DNA of 64,000 nucleotides from Pseudomonadota bacterium (GTDB taxonomy: Bacteria; Pseudomonadota; Alphaproteobacteria; Rhodospirillales; Magnetospirillaceae). The notes under the pieces were generated by a model. That model made no database searches and was not told where the DNA came from. It saw only the letters and a list, made by a program, of their open reading frames with translations. A program made the translations under genes and the position numbers. This document shows, piece after piece, positions 17,631-25,055 of the stretch (position 1 is its first letter; each line of letters starts with the position of its first letter). The stretch is from positions 1-64,000 of the forward strand of contig JAJXWP010000012.1 of NCBI GenBank assembly GCA_021781575.1, given 5' to 3'.

Positions 17631-18331
17631 CGCACCACTCCCTCATCGATCAACGGACAGATGGCGGCGACCACGGCGGCCGCGGCGAACAGGTAAGGCG
17701 CCAGCGGCGCCTCTCCTTCCCAGCTTGGTCGAGACCGGCGTCTGCCGATGCGGATCCGCAGCGACAGCGTGCTCAACGCCAGCAAGAGAGCGACATATCC
17801 GGCAGTTCCGCCGAGCCAACTGCCGATCAGAACCAGGAGCTTGACATCGCCGCCGCCGAATATGCCCGGCCTCACCGCCGACCGGGACAGGAGAACGCAG
17901 ACACGTTGCATCGCTTTGCCGCAAATCCAACCGGTGGCGCCGCCGATCACCGCGGAGAGCAAGGAAACCGTCGAGGCGCCCAAGGCGGCGGCGGCAAGAC
18001 CGGCACCGGCGAGCGGCTGCGACAAGGCATCGGGCACGACACCCCATTCCATATCGGCCACGGCCAGTGCCGCCATTCCCGACAGGAACGCCCCCAGGCC
18101 CAGCAATGCGCCGAGGGACAAGGGAGTGGCGGCGAGGACGCCAAGCACCAGGCCCGTCAGGATGAATGGCGCCGCTCTCGCCGACGGCGGCCGTCGAAGC
18201 AGGATGCCGCCTGGCCGCATCAGGCCGTGCCAGCCGGACTCCAACGCCGCCGGCAGGCGGCGGCAAAAACCGATCGCAAGGGGCGCTGCGGCGATCGGCT
18301 CCAGTTCGACCACAAGGCGCGACCATAGCAT
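17621..18331 (-). CDS. pilU: Type IV prepilin peptidase (PilU/PilD, A24 aspartic protease)
   Basis: Integral-membrane aspartic protease that removes the leader from PilS and any minor pilins. 236 aa with about six to seven hydrophobic helices. The two catalytic aspartates are visible: Asp93 in VADMEWGVVPD and Asp162 in FGGGDVKL (the GxGD motif). It lacks the cytoplasmic N-methylation/tetracysteine domain of PilD, so it is the short form found with IVb and Tad pili. Starts 4 bases after the transglycosylase stop. In R64 the order is pilT-pilU after pilS; here both are moved to the front of the pilus block. Confidence 0.9.
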   Translation of the reverse strand: MLWSRLVVELEPIAAAPLAIGFCRRLPAALESGWHGLMRPGGILLRRPPSARAAPFILTGLVLGVLAATPLSLGALLGLGAFLSGMAALAVADMEWGVVPDALSQPLAGAGLAAAALGASTVSLLSAVIGGATGWICGKAMQRVCVLLSRSAVRPGIFGGGDVKLLVLIGSWLGGTAGYVALLLALSTLSLRIRIGRRRSRPSWEGEAPLAPYLFAAAAVVAAICPLIDEGVVRWG

Positions 18332-18335
18332 GCGG

Positions 18336-18971
18336 TCACCGCCTCCCTCGGGCCGAATGGCCGGAATCGGCCGCTCGACTGACCGTCATGAAAGACAGCC
18401 TGACCGTGACCATTCGCCGCGACGGCAGTGACAACCCTGCCCTCGGCTCGGAACGAGGCAGAGCTCCGCCCATTCCGGCAATAGCCCAATGCGCCGCGAT
18501 ACGCCGAAGATACTCGGCCTGCCGTCCGGGGTCGCCGGAATGGTAATACGCCGCCGCCGACACCCAATCCCCATGATCGACACGCCCGGCTGCCAGAAGC
18601 CGTGCCCCATATTCGGTGTTGGCCGCCGGCTCGAAGGCATCTTCCAGATGCGGGAATGCGCCGGAATGGTAGAAGAGATCAATTTGCAGACAACCGACGT
18701 CGATGTAGCGGGCTCCATTTCCTTGCAGCAGCCGAACCAGCGCCACCGCCTCGGATACCGAGCCCGGGCGATAGGCGACCCCGTCAGCGTTGATGGCCAG
18801 GGGATCCATGCCACTCTCCACGGCTCCCATGGCAGACAGCAAGCCGAGTGGAACACCATTCCGTGCTGCCGCAAGCGCAAGATCTCGACCGCATCCGTGG
18901 GCGGCGCCCCCGGCCATGGAAAGGCAGGCGGCCAACGACAGGCGCCGGGCGTAACGCGCCGCCGGCGTCAT
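18336..18971 (-). CDS. Lytic transglycosylase at the junction of the VirB and Pil blocks (VirB1/PilT-like)
   Basis: Opens peptidoglycan for passage of a trans-envelope machine. 211 aa with signal peptide (cleavage near AHG-CG). SLT domain: catalytic Glu52 in AVESG, IDVGCLQIDL, GARLLAAG and AAAYYHSGDP. It lies exactly between the last VirB-like genes and the prepilin peptidase, so by position it could be either VirB1 or PilT. ATG overlaps the upstream stop (ATGA). Its closest relative in the window is the stand-alone enzyme at 2592-3428, which shares the same core motifs. The last 35 residues are Arg/Ser-rich. Confidence 0.87.
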   Translation of the reverse strand: MTPAARYARRLSLAACLSMAGGAAHGCGRDLALAAARNGVPLGLLSAMGAVESGMDPLAINADGVAYRPGSVSEAVALVRLLQGNGARYIDVGCLQIDLFYHSGAFPHLEDAFEPAANTEYGARLLAAGRVDHGDWVSAAAYYHSGDPGRQAEYLRRIAAHWAIAGMGGALPRSEPRAGLSLPSRRMVTVRLSFMTVSRAADSGHSARGRR

Positions 18972-19774
18972 GACGGGCCACCCTCGACCCGCCCTTTAGC
19001 AGCCTGCACAACCCATCGATCACCGTCGCGCGAGATCCTCTGGATGCGGCCGAGGACGGGATGAACGTCGCCTTCCTTGATTTCAACCGGCCCGAGCCGC
19101 TCTTCTCCCGGAGCAACGACCCAGGCTCGGCCGGGAACTGCGCCGCGCAGATGCCAGCCGATCAACACCGGCAAGGCGGTTGGGGGGTTAGACCGATCAG
19201 GCGCGGTTGCGCTCGGCGCCACAAGCGGCAGCGGTCCACCTCCAGCGCCGATTGCCCGCCCCGGCGCGACGACCGCCGCCGGGGCAATTGCCTCCGTGCC
19301 CGTCTCGGCGAGGATTTCCACCGGTTTGCGCCGGCTCGGCGAGGCGGCAACTCTCAGAATGATCTGTGCCCCGCCGCCGCGCGGAACAGAGACGGAGATC
19401 TTCTCGCCAGCCAATCCGCGTTTCACCAATTCCGCCTCGACGGCGCCGAGCCGAGCCAAGACGAAACGGCGCTCCCCCATATCAGGGGGTACCGGAACGA
19501 AAATCAGCAGGCGGCTGTCGGGATGCTCCCGAAGAGAAGCGGCAATTTCATCGACACGGCCGCCCTCGGAGCTGCAAAGCCGATTGGACCAAGCTTCGAA
19601 CTGCGGAATGATTTCAAGAACGTCGCCACCACCCGACGACTGGACATTTCCCGGCAGCGACGGCAAGGACGCGGCACCGCCCAATGCCGGCGCCCCACCA
19701 AGGCAGATCAACCCGACGCCGGCGAAGGCAACTCGCCACAGACATTTCCTTTGGAGGTCGCCATCATGGGACAT
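18968..19774 (-). CDS. Unknown envelope protein with OmpA-like and PilP-like parts, in the VirB10 position
   Basis: 268 aa, not assigned to a family. An N-terminal signal or anchor (LWRVAFAGVGLICLGGAPALG) is followed by a region (about 55-145) whose helix-strand layout recalls OmpA/MotB peptidoglycan-binding domains (ARLGAVEAELVKRGLAGEKISV resembles the RA-x-AV-x-YL-x-x-x-GI stretch). After a Pro/Ala linker there is a small beta-domain (WHLRGAVPGRAWVVAP, then GPVEIKEGDVHPVLGRIQRISRDGDRWVV) of the kind seen in PilP and some conjugation proteins. It directly follows virB9, where VirB10 would be expected, but has none of VirB10's sequence features. It could bridge the envelope for this machine. 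The start overlaps the virB9 stop by 11 bases. Confidence 0.6.
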   Translation of the reverse strand: MSHDGDLQRKCLWRVAFAGVGLICLGGAPALGGAASLPSLPGNVQSSGGGDVLEIIPQFEAWSNRLCSSEGGRVDEIAASLREHPDSRLLIFVPVPPDMGERRFVLARLGAVEAELVKRGLAGEKISVSVPRGGGAQIILRVAASPSRRKPVEILAETGTEAIAPAAVVAPGRAIGAGGGPLPLVAPSATAPDRSNPPTALPVLIGWHLRGAVPGRAWVVAPGEERLGPVEIKEGDVHPVLGRIQRISRDGDRWVVQAAKGRVEGGPS

Positions 19775-21014
19775 TGTCGCCGCTCCGCATCTGGCTCGTC
19801 ACCGCCATCGACCGGCCCATCGGAGCGCCGGATCCGCTTGTCGGATAGACAGGATCCCTTGGGCCGTAGCCGGCCTCTGCCGCCGTCCCCGCCTTAACAG
19901 GCGGCTCGCCGATTTCAACTCCGGCCGGTGGCGGCGGGCGGGTGATCTGATGGACGCAAACGACCCGATTCCCGTTCCGCAACGTGAAATCCCCGACGGC
20001 CTCAGCAATCAAGACGTTGCCGTGCTGGCCGGCGGTTCGTGTATTCACCACTGTATCGACACCGTCGACAAGCTGATGGACAACCGGTCGGGCAATCGAA
20101 TCGGCGCGATCGCCGAAATCGAAATAAGTGAATACCCCATCCTCGAAGACCCGCTCTGGAGCGATGTCGGCATCGGCCTCGTGGCGGGCATACATCTTCA
20201 TGTCGAAGCGAAGATTTTCGGGCCGGATAACCACCCGTCGCAAATAATCGGGAAACCCCATCTGGGCCAGGGCGGGCGGCGCGCCATCCGGTGCGAGACC
20301 GGGATCGACCGCGCCCGACGAACCGTCGCCCCCCTCCGACACGATGCGCGGCGCATCGATATAGACCGTCATGTCCGAAACTTGCGTCGAGTTCCATGTC
20401 TCCGATCTCAAATAAAAGTTATACACATTACCCGTCGCCCCAATAATTGTCAGATTACTATCCGCACCAGAGTTTCGTGAGCGTACTGCAACAACGTTCT
20501 GCCGTACCTTCTTCGCTTCAAATACGACAGGATCCCCCACATAGAACTCGTTTATTTTTTCCCAGGCGGGCAGCAACAACGTCGTGATCATGAAGTCGCG
20601 TGTCCGGACGCTCATCACAAAGTCGGGATGCCAAAGGTAGTGAATGATACCGGGCGCCGTTTGCCCGCTGGCCGGGATGGGCTTGTCCCAGCTTCGCTGC
20701 AAAGTACCCAGGGGAAGCGATGGGCTGCGGTCCATCGTCGGGAACTGACCCCGCGACTGTTGTTCGATCGCCGCTTCAGTGCTGTTGAGAAACTGAGGAG
20801 GGATGTTGGCCGGCAACGGCGCCGCCGGTACCAGTCCGTTCCCTCCCGCCCGTGGGGATGTCGACGTCATGGGCAACGCGGTCGAAATACCGCCTGACCG
20901 GGTGGAAGCAGCGGGCACGGCGCCATTCACCGTGGCGGTCTGGCCTGCCGCCTGGCCAACTGCGCCAACAAACCAAAATATCAGGAAAAGAGTGAGAAAA
21001 TGGTAGCCGGTCAT
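19764..21014 (-). CDS. VirB9/TrbG/CagX-like outer-membrane-complex protein
   Basis: Periplasmic component of the type IV secretion core complex. From the ATG at 21014 (MTGYHFLTLF, overlapping the virB8 stop as ATGA) the protein is 416 aa. Signal sequence, then about 100 residues of Pro/Ser/Gly-rich spacer. The VirB9 N-terminal domain follows (VVAVRSRNSGADSNLTIIG, NVYNFYLRSE) and then the C-terminal domain that contacts VirB7 (GVFTYFDFG, ARPVVHQLVDGVDTVVNTR, GDFTLRNGNRVVCVHQ). The tail after 375 is Pro/Gly-rich. Longer than typical VirB9 (about 290) because of the spacer and tail. Confidence 0.83.
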   Translation of the reverse strand: MTGYHFLTLFLIFWFVGAVGQAAGQTATVNGAVPAASTRSGGISTALPMTSTSPRAGGNGLVPAAPLPANIPPQFLNSTEAAIEQQSRGQFPTMDRSPSLPLGTLQRSWDKPIPASGQTAPGIIHYLWHPDFVMSVRTRDFMITTLLLPAWEKINEFYVGDPVVFEAKKVRQNVVAVRSRNSGADSNLTIIGATGNVYNFYLRSETWNSTQVSDMTVYIDAPRIVSEGGDGSSGAVDPGLAPDGAPPALAQMGFPDYLRRVVIRPENLRFDMKMYARHEADADIAPERVFEDGVFTYFDFGDRADSIARPVVHQLVDGVDTVVNTRTAGQHGNVLIAEAVGDFTLRNGNRVVCVHQITRPPPPAGVEIGEPPVKAGTAAEAGYGPRDPVYPTSGSGAPMGRSMAVTSQMRSGDNVP

Positions 21015-21754
21015 CGTCTTGCCACAACAGAATAAGCGGTAACCGCGAAGCCGAGAGGATTCATATATCTGTCCTCCCATTTTATCTCTCTTTTAAGATA
21101 CACCACCGTCATTGACGCAACCCATACAGATCCAGATATTTCTTTATTATATTGATCAAAGTCTTTTGTAGAAAATTCAACCTGCCAATAACCATCGGCA
21201 ATCTTGCTTACTCGATGAATGGCCACGGTGCGGGTCAGGCGCTTCTGGCGCAATTCTTCGTATAACGGCGCCGTCTCAGCGACAAAACGCCGGTATTCAC
21301 CCGCATCCGACCGGTAAGCGATCAGCCCCTGGCCGCCCCATCGACGACGCATTTCCCCGTCGTCCAGAACAATCTCATGACGCGCCAGCACGTAGTCCCG
21401 CACCAGCATTTCGGTCATGAGTTCGAAGCCGCTGGTTCCCTTGGAAAATGGCTCCACCTTCACCAGTTGGTCACTCTTGTCCTTGAACGACAACAACATC
21501 GGCTCGACACGCACCAGCGGAGACAGACTGGCTATGGCGAACCCGAGAACACCGTTCACGCACAAGCTAAGAAACATTCCAATGGCGAATGCCCGAGCGG
21601 TCCACAGATAGCGCCGGCCTTCCAGGGCCGGAACATCGCACTCCGACGGGTAGCGCCCCAGGCGATCTCCATCCGCCTCCTGCCCTCCGCCCCCTGCATC
21701 TCCACGCTTGAGCGTTTTTGACCGGCGCGATCGGGCAAACGGGAAGCACCTCAT
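21011..21754 (-). CDS. VirB8-like inner-membrane protein
   Basis: Bitopic assembly factor of type IV secretion systems. 247 aa: about 50 cytoplasmic residues, one transmembrane helix (FAIGMFLSLCVNGVLGFAIASL, about 55-77), then an NTF2-like periplasmic domain with VLARHEIV, YEELRQKRLTRTVAIHRVSKIADGY and the characteristic ending MNPLGFAVTAYSVV (the NPxG motif that contacts VirB10/B4 in classical systems). ATG overlaps the upstream lipoprotein stop (ATGA), and its stop overlaps virB9, so virB7-like/virB8/virB9 are translationally chained as in canonical virB operons. Confidence 0.85.
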   Translation of the reverse strand: MRCFPFARSRRSKTLKRGDAGGGGQEADGDRLGRYPSECDVPALEGRRYLWTARAFAIGMFLSLCVNGVLGFAIASLSPLVRVEPMLLSFKDKSDQLVKVEPFSKGTSGFELMTEMLVRDYVLARHEIVLDDGEMRRRWGGQGLIAYRSDAGEYRRFVAETAPLYEELRQKRLTRTVAIHRVSKIADGYWQVEFSTKDFDQYNKEISGSVWVASMTVVYLKREIKWEDRYMNPLGFAVTAYSVVARR

Positions 21755-21948
21755 GTTTTCCTGTTACCAAAATATATCTGATGAATTTCAATACATGCAC
21801 ACGGACTTTTCTTAAGACTATCTCGATCATAACCAATGCCTATAGGCTCCTGTAACGAGGAGTTACTGCAACTTGAGAATATTATCGCGAGAGAGAGGCT
21901 AGATATTATTTTAATTTTGGTTATGACCAGGCTTTTTGGTAAAACCAT
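21751..21948 (-). CDS. Small VirB7-like lipoprotein
   Basis: 65 aa, probably anchored in the outer membrane and stabilising VirB9. The ATG at 21948 is preceded by AAGGGGG; a GTG two codons earlier is also in frame. The N terminus is a lipoprotein signal (ITKIKIISSLSLAIIFSSC) with the lipidated Cys at 27, followed by a short mature part with a CAC pair. The gene is AT-richer than its neighbours. The case for it being real is the signal, the ribosome site, the ATGA overlap with virB8 and its position just before virB8, where virB7 sits in canonical operons. Sequence similarity to known VirB7 cannot be judged at this length. Confidence 0.7.
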   Translation of the reverse strand: MVLPKSLVITKIKIISSLSLAIIFSSCSNSSLQEPIGIGYDRDSLKKSPCACIEIHQIYFGNRKT

Positions 21949-21970
21949 AATCACCCCCTTGGTTGCCAGC

Positions 21971-22669
21971 TTAGGGATTGGAGAATTCCAGCGGAATCTG
22001 CCGTCGCAATGCCGATGTCGCCTGGATTTCGAGAATCAGGGCCAGCATTGCCTTTACGCTCGCCAATTGTTCCAGGACAGCCAAAGCCGCTGCCGTATCG
22101 GCAGCGACATCCTCCCTGGCGTCACTCGCCGCCGAGGCTTGGGCCACCAAGAGCCTGGCGCGCTCGGGCGCCAGCGAGAGACTGGTCCTGACCTCCATCG
22201 ACAAGGCGAAGCCGTCTTCGGCGGCCTGGCGATACAGGGCGTCGACGGCCCGCGTGGCCTGCGCCGCGTCGGTTGCCCGGGCGCCACCGGGAGGAATGGT
22301 CACCAAAGCGCGGACGACACCCACGACGTCGTCGACGTCAGGCGTTCCCGCACTGGTCAAACGGCCGATACGCGGCGCCAGGCCTCCGGCTTGGAGACTG
22401 GCCCCTTGCAGGTCCCGCAGGACGTCGAAATGCGTAAAGCCCAAAGCCGATAAGGCAGCGGAGCGCCCAACCGTGCGGGAAAGCTCGTTGATGCGATCGA
22501 GCAATTCGACGGCCCGGGACAATGTCTCGGCCATTTCGGCCGATGTCTCCGCCAAATGAGCAATTTCCGCTGGATCCCACACCATTTCCTGCGCATGGCT
22601 CGGGAACCAACGACCGGTGGCCGCGGCAGCCAACAGCGCCGCAGCGATGGCACGACAGGCCGCGGTCAT
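21971..22669 (-). CDS. VirB5-like secreted protein, third of three tandem paralogues
   Basis: 232 aa with a signal peptide (cleavage near SHA-QE) and an all-helical mature part. The C-terminal segment (SDAREDVAADTAAALAVLEQLASVKAMLALILE) aligns by eye with the same region of the two genes upstream (24237-25055 and 22666-24240), whose shared core is N-x-R-x-D-x-AANTA followed by an amphipathic helix. Periplasmic helical proteins following VirB4 are typically VirB5/TrbJ-type minor pilus components. ATG overlaps the preceding stop (ATGA). The N-terminal part (LAETSAEMAETLSRAVELLDRINELS) looks like a coiled coil. Length is close to classical VirB5. Confidence 0.65.
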   Translation of the reverse strand: MTAACRAIAAALLAAAATGRWFPSHAQEMVWDPAEIAHLAETSAEMAETLSRAVELLDRINELSRTVGRSAALSALGFTHFDVLRDLQGASLQAGGLAPRIGRLTSAGTPDVDDVVGVVRALVTIPPGGARATDAAQATRAVDALYRQAAEDGFALSMEVRTSLSLAPERARLLVAQASAASDAREDVAADTAAALAVLEQLASVKAMLALILEIQATSALRRQIPLEFSNP

Positions 22670-24240
22670 TGCGGCCAGGCCACGGTAACGAAGGCGTCCG
22701 TTCCGGGGTCACCCCTTACCCCGGCGACCGCCCTTTGCATGGCTCCGACCATTGAAGCCACCGCCGCCTTCTGGTCATCGCCGAAGCCCCGGCTGCTTGC
22801 TGCGGCAAGCTGCCGGACTTGCCAATCGAATTGGGCTTGTAGTGCGGCTTCCTCGGCCGCCGCGGCCGGGCCTACGATGTCGAACCCGCGACGGCTGGCG
22901 ATTTGGCCAAGACGGCTATCGAGCCGACCTATGGCGAGATCGGCATTGTGGCGCAATGGTCGCCAGAAGCGTTCGAGCTTGTCGTCCTCCAGCCAAGCCA
23001 GCAGACTGTCCTGCAGCAGATTGAAGAATTGCTTCGCATCGGCAGTTGGCTGGCTCGGGTCGAGGCCGCCCCCCGGAAGCCCGCCGAAGCCGACGGGATC
23101 GGCCCTGAGGGCAGCGACCACCGCTCCGACAGCCGTAGTGGCGGCAAGGGCTTTCGCGCCATCGTCGGTCCATGAAGTGGTATCGAGGGCAAGCAGCCGA
23201 ACCGTGACCGCCTGAAAGGCGGCCTGACCATCGACAAAGACACGCCCCAGAAGACCGGCGGCCGTCCTTGCCGCGGCGTCACGGAATGCGATGGCAGCGT
23301 CATGACTTTCCACCGTATTCCACAATCCCGGATACTGGGCGACAATCGCTTTGGCGGCCCGCCGCTCGTTATGGAGAGCGGTGAGAGCAGAAACCGTGGC
23401 ATCCATCTGATTGACCGTCGCTCGAACCTGGCGCAGCGTTTCCAACTCGCCGGCCTGGTTCTGCAGCCGGGTGGAAAGTGGTGACGACGGCGCGGTAGCG
23501 GCGGGCACCCTGCCCAGGGTGGTGGTATTGACGGCAGCGGACGCCAACGCTTCCGCTGCCGCCCAGGATGAAAGCAGTTGGTGGAGGCCCGCAACATTGT
23601 CGACCAACGCTTGACGGGCGGCTGTGTTGGCGGCCAGATCGCTACGCATGTTGCCAGCCTGCGAGGCCAGGACCGTTTGCCGCCCGCCGTCGGCAGCCAC
23701 GTCAACCAGGCGCGAATAGGCGTGAAGGCCGGTTGCCAAGGCATTCAGTGATTCGGTCGTCAGCTGGTTCGCCCGTCGCATCGCCAGGATGACGCGATCC
23801 GTCGTTCGATTTGCGCCTGAGCCGCCGGGGTCGAAAAGCGAGGTTTTGAGAATTTCAGCGGCGGTCCGCGGATCGGCCAGATCACCCGGGCTCAACATAG
23901 CCGGCAAGGCCGCCCTGAATGTATCGAAGACCGAACTGACCTTCCCTGGAAGGCGCGTCAATTCGGCGGCGAGCGGCCCGTTCGGGCCAATGGCGTTCAG
24001 CAGGTCAAAATATTGCAGGGCAATCTGCCGGCACCACTGAACTTGCTGCCAGGTGCTGGCAACCTCGCCGCGGTATCTGGCCACCTTTCTCGAGTCGTTG
24101 ACCGGACAAGGTACCGGGCAAAAATCCGACAACCCCGAGGCTTGGCAGGGCCTAGTGATCACCGCGGCGACGATCGTCACGGCGGCCGCCGTGGCACGGC
24201 GGAAGCGGCTGGATCTCCGGGGAGCGGCCATGTTGATCAC
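22666..24240 (-). CDS. Large VirB5-like helical secreted protein, second of three tandem paralogues
   Basis: 524 aa, twice the size of its neighbours. N-terminal signal (AAAVTIVAAVITRPCQASG), then a Cys-containing start to the mature protein (DFCPVPCPVND), then long Ala/Leu/Arg-rich helices with no membrane segments. An internal stretch, SQAGNMRSDLAANTAARQAL, matches the core of the C-terminal VirB5-like region of both flanking genes, after which about 300 further helical residues follow. It may be a VirB5-like domain with an extra tip or adhesin-like part (inference). GTG at 24240 overlaps the upstream stop; an ATG three codons later is also possible. Function unknown. Confidence 0.6.
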   Translation of the reverse strand: MINMAAPRRSSRFRRATAAAVTIVAAVITRPCQASGLSDFCPVPCPVNDSRKVARYRGEVASTWQQVQWCRQIALQYFDLLNAIGPNGPLAAELTRLPGKVSSVFDTFRAALPAMLSPGDLADPRTAAEILKTSLFDPGGSGANRTTDRVILAMRRANQLTTESLNALATGLHAYSRLVDVAADGGRQTVLASQAGNMRSDLAANTAARQALVDNVAGLHQLLSSWAAAEALASAAVNTTTLGRVPAATAPSSPLSTRLQNQAGELETLRQVRATVNQMDATVSALTALHNERRAAKAIVAQYPGLWNTVESHDAAIAFRDAAARTAAGLLGRVFVDGQAAFQAVTVRLLALDTTSWTDDGAKALAATTAVGAVVAALRADPVGFGGLPGGGLDPSQPTADAKQFFNLLQDSLLAWLEDDKLERFWRPLRHNADLAIGRLDSRLGQIASRRGFDIVGPAAAAEEAALQAQFDWQVRQLAAASSRGFGDDQKAAVASMVGAMQRAVAGVRGDPGTDAFVTVAWPQ

Positions 24241-25055
24241 TGTGGATTGTTTTCGGACGAACCCGCCAGCGCCGATGACGACGACGCGGCGGATGTGGAC
24301 AGCGGGTCCATTGCGGCGAGGCGGGCGGAACTCTCTACTTCCAGGACCGCTGCCAGGAGCGCCTGCACCTGCGCCATCTCGTCATGCATGGCAAGCATGA
24401 CCGCCGTATTGGCCGCCATATCGCCGCGCAGGTTGCTGGCCGCACCAGCCTGCTGCGCCAGTTGCTGTGCCCTGGCCGCCACGGATGCGATTTGCTGACG
24501 AGCGCTCAGTGCCATCGCATAGGCGTTGGCCGCGGCTTCTCCAGCCAGCATTCCTCGCGCCTTGCGCGTCAGACTCACGGCAGTGGCATTGGCGCCCGAG
24601 GCGACCGTCAATTCGCTATTGACCCAGTTCTGCGCCGACCTGAAGCTGGAAAAATCCGGCTTGAAGCCAGGAGCATTGATCTGCCCCTTCAGCTTATCGG
24701 CGTCCGCCAGGACATCCGCGAAGGAGCCGACGGCGTGTTGACCTGCCGCCAGCAAATCCACGACCGGCGGCCCGAATTGGCTTATGCCGCTTTGGGACAA
24801 GGCCTCTTGGAACTGCAACATGGGAAGGCCTTCTTTGCCAACGGCCTGCAAGATGCCCTCGACTTGATTCAACATCGAATTAAGCTCCTCGACCTGCCGT
24901 GCCGCGGCCTTGAGGTTCTCCGCGGCTTCGCCAATCGCCGCGGTATCGACCACGGGATACCCCTGCGCCAATACAGGCGAATGCAGACAGAGCGTCAGCT
25001 CAATAACGACAAATACCAATACCCCAACTGTGCTTATATTATTTTGCCTTGACAT
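24237..25055 (-). CDS. VirB5/TrbJ-like pilus-tip protein, first of three tandem paralogues
   Basis: 272 aa from the ATG at 25055 (MSRQNNISTVG), which overlaps the virB4 stop by 17 bases. Signal peptide ending near VLA-QGYP, then a helical protein with the TrbJ/VirB5-like pattern (EAAENLKAAARQVEELNSML at the N terminus; NLRGDMAANTAVMLAMHDEM and LAAVLEVES at the C terminus). VirB5 proteins sit at the tip of T-pili and contact recipient cells or substrates. Position directly after virB4 is the canonical one. The Ser/Ala-rich last 25 residues look unstructured. Confidence 0.75.
   Translation of the reverse strand: MSRQNNISTVGVLVFVVIELTLCLHSPVLAQGYPVVDTAAIGEAAENLKAAARQVEELNSMLNQVEGILQAVGKEGLPMLQFQEALSQSGISQFGPPVVDLLAAGQHAVGSFADVLADADKLKGQINAPGFKPDFSSFRSAQNWVNSELTVASGANATAVSLTRKARGMLAGEAAANAYAMALSARQQIASVAARAQQLAQQAGAASNLRGDMAANTAVMLAMHDEMAQVQALLAAVLEVESSARLAAMDPLSTSAASSSSALAGSSENNPQ

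Noticed and set aside
17050-17646. N-terminal extension of the PilN secretin to 17646
   Set aside because: The extension overlaps the whole PilL/TcpQ-like gene in another frame; the lipobox and the ATGA-coupled ATG at 17049 fix the true start.
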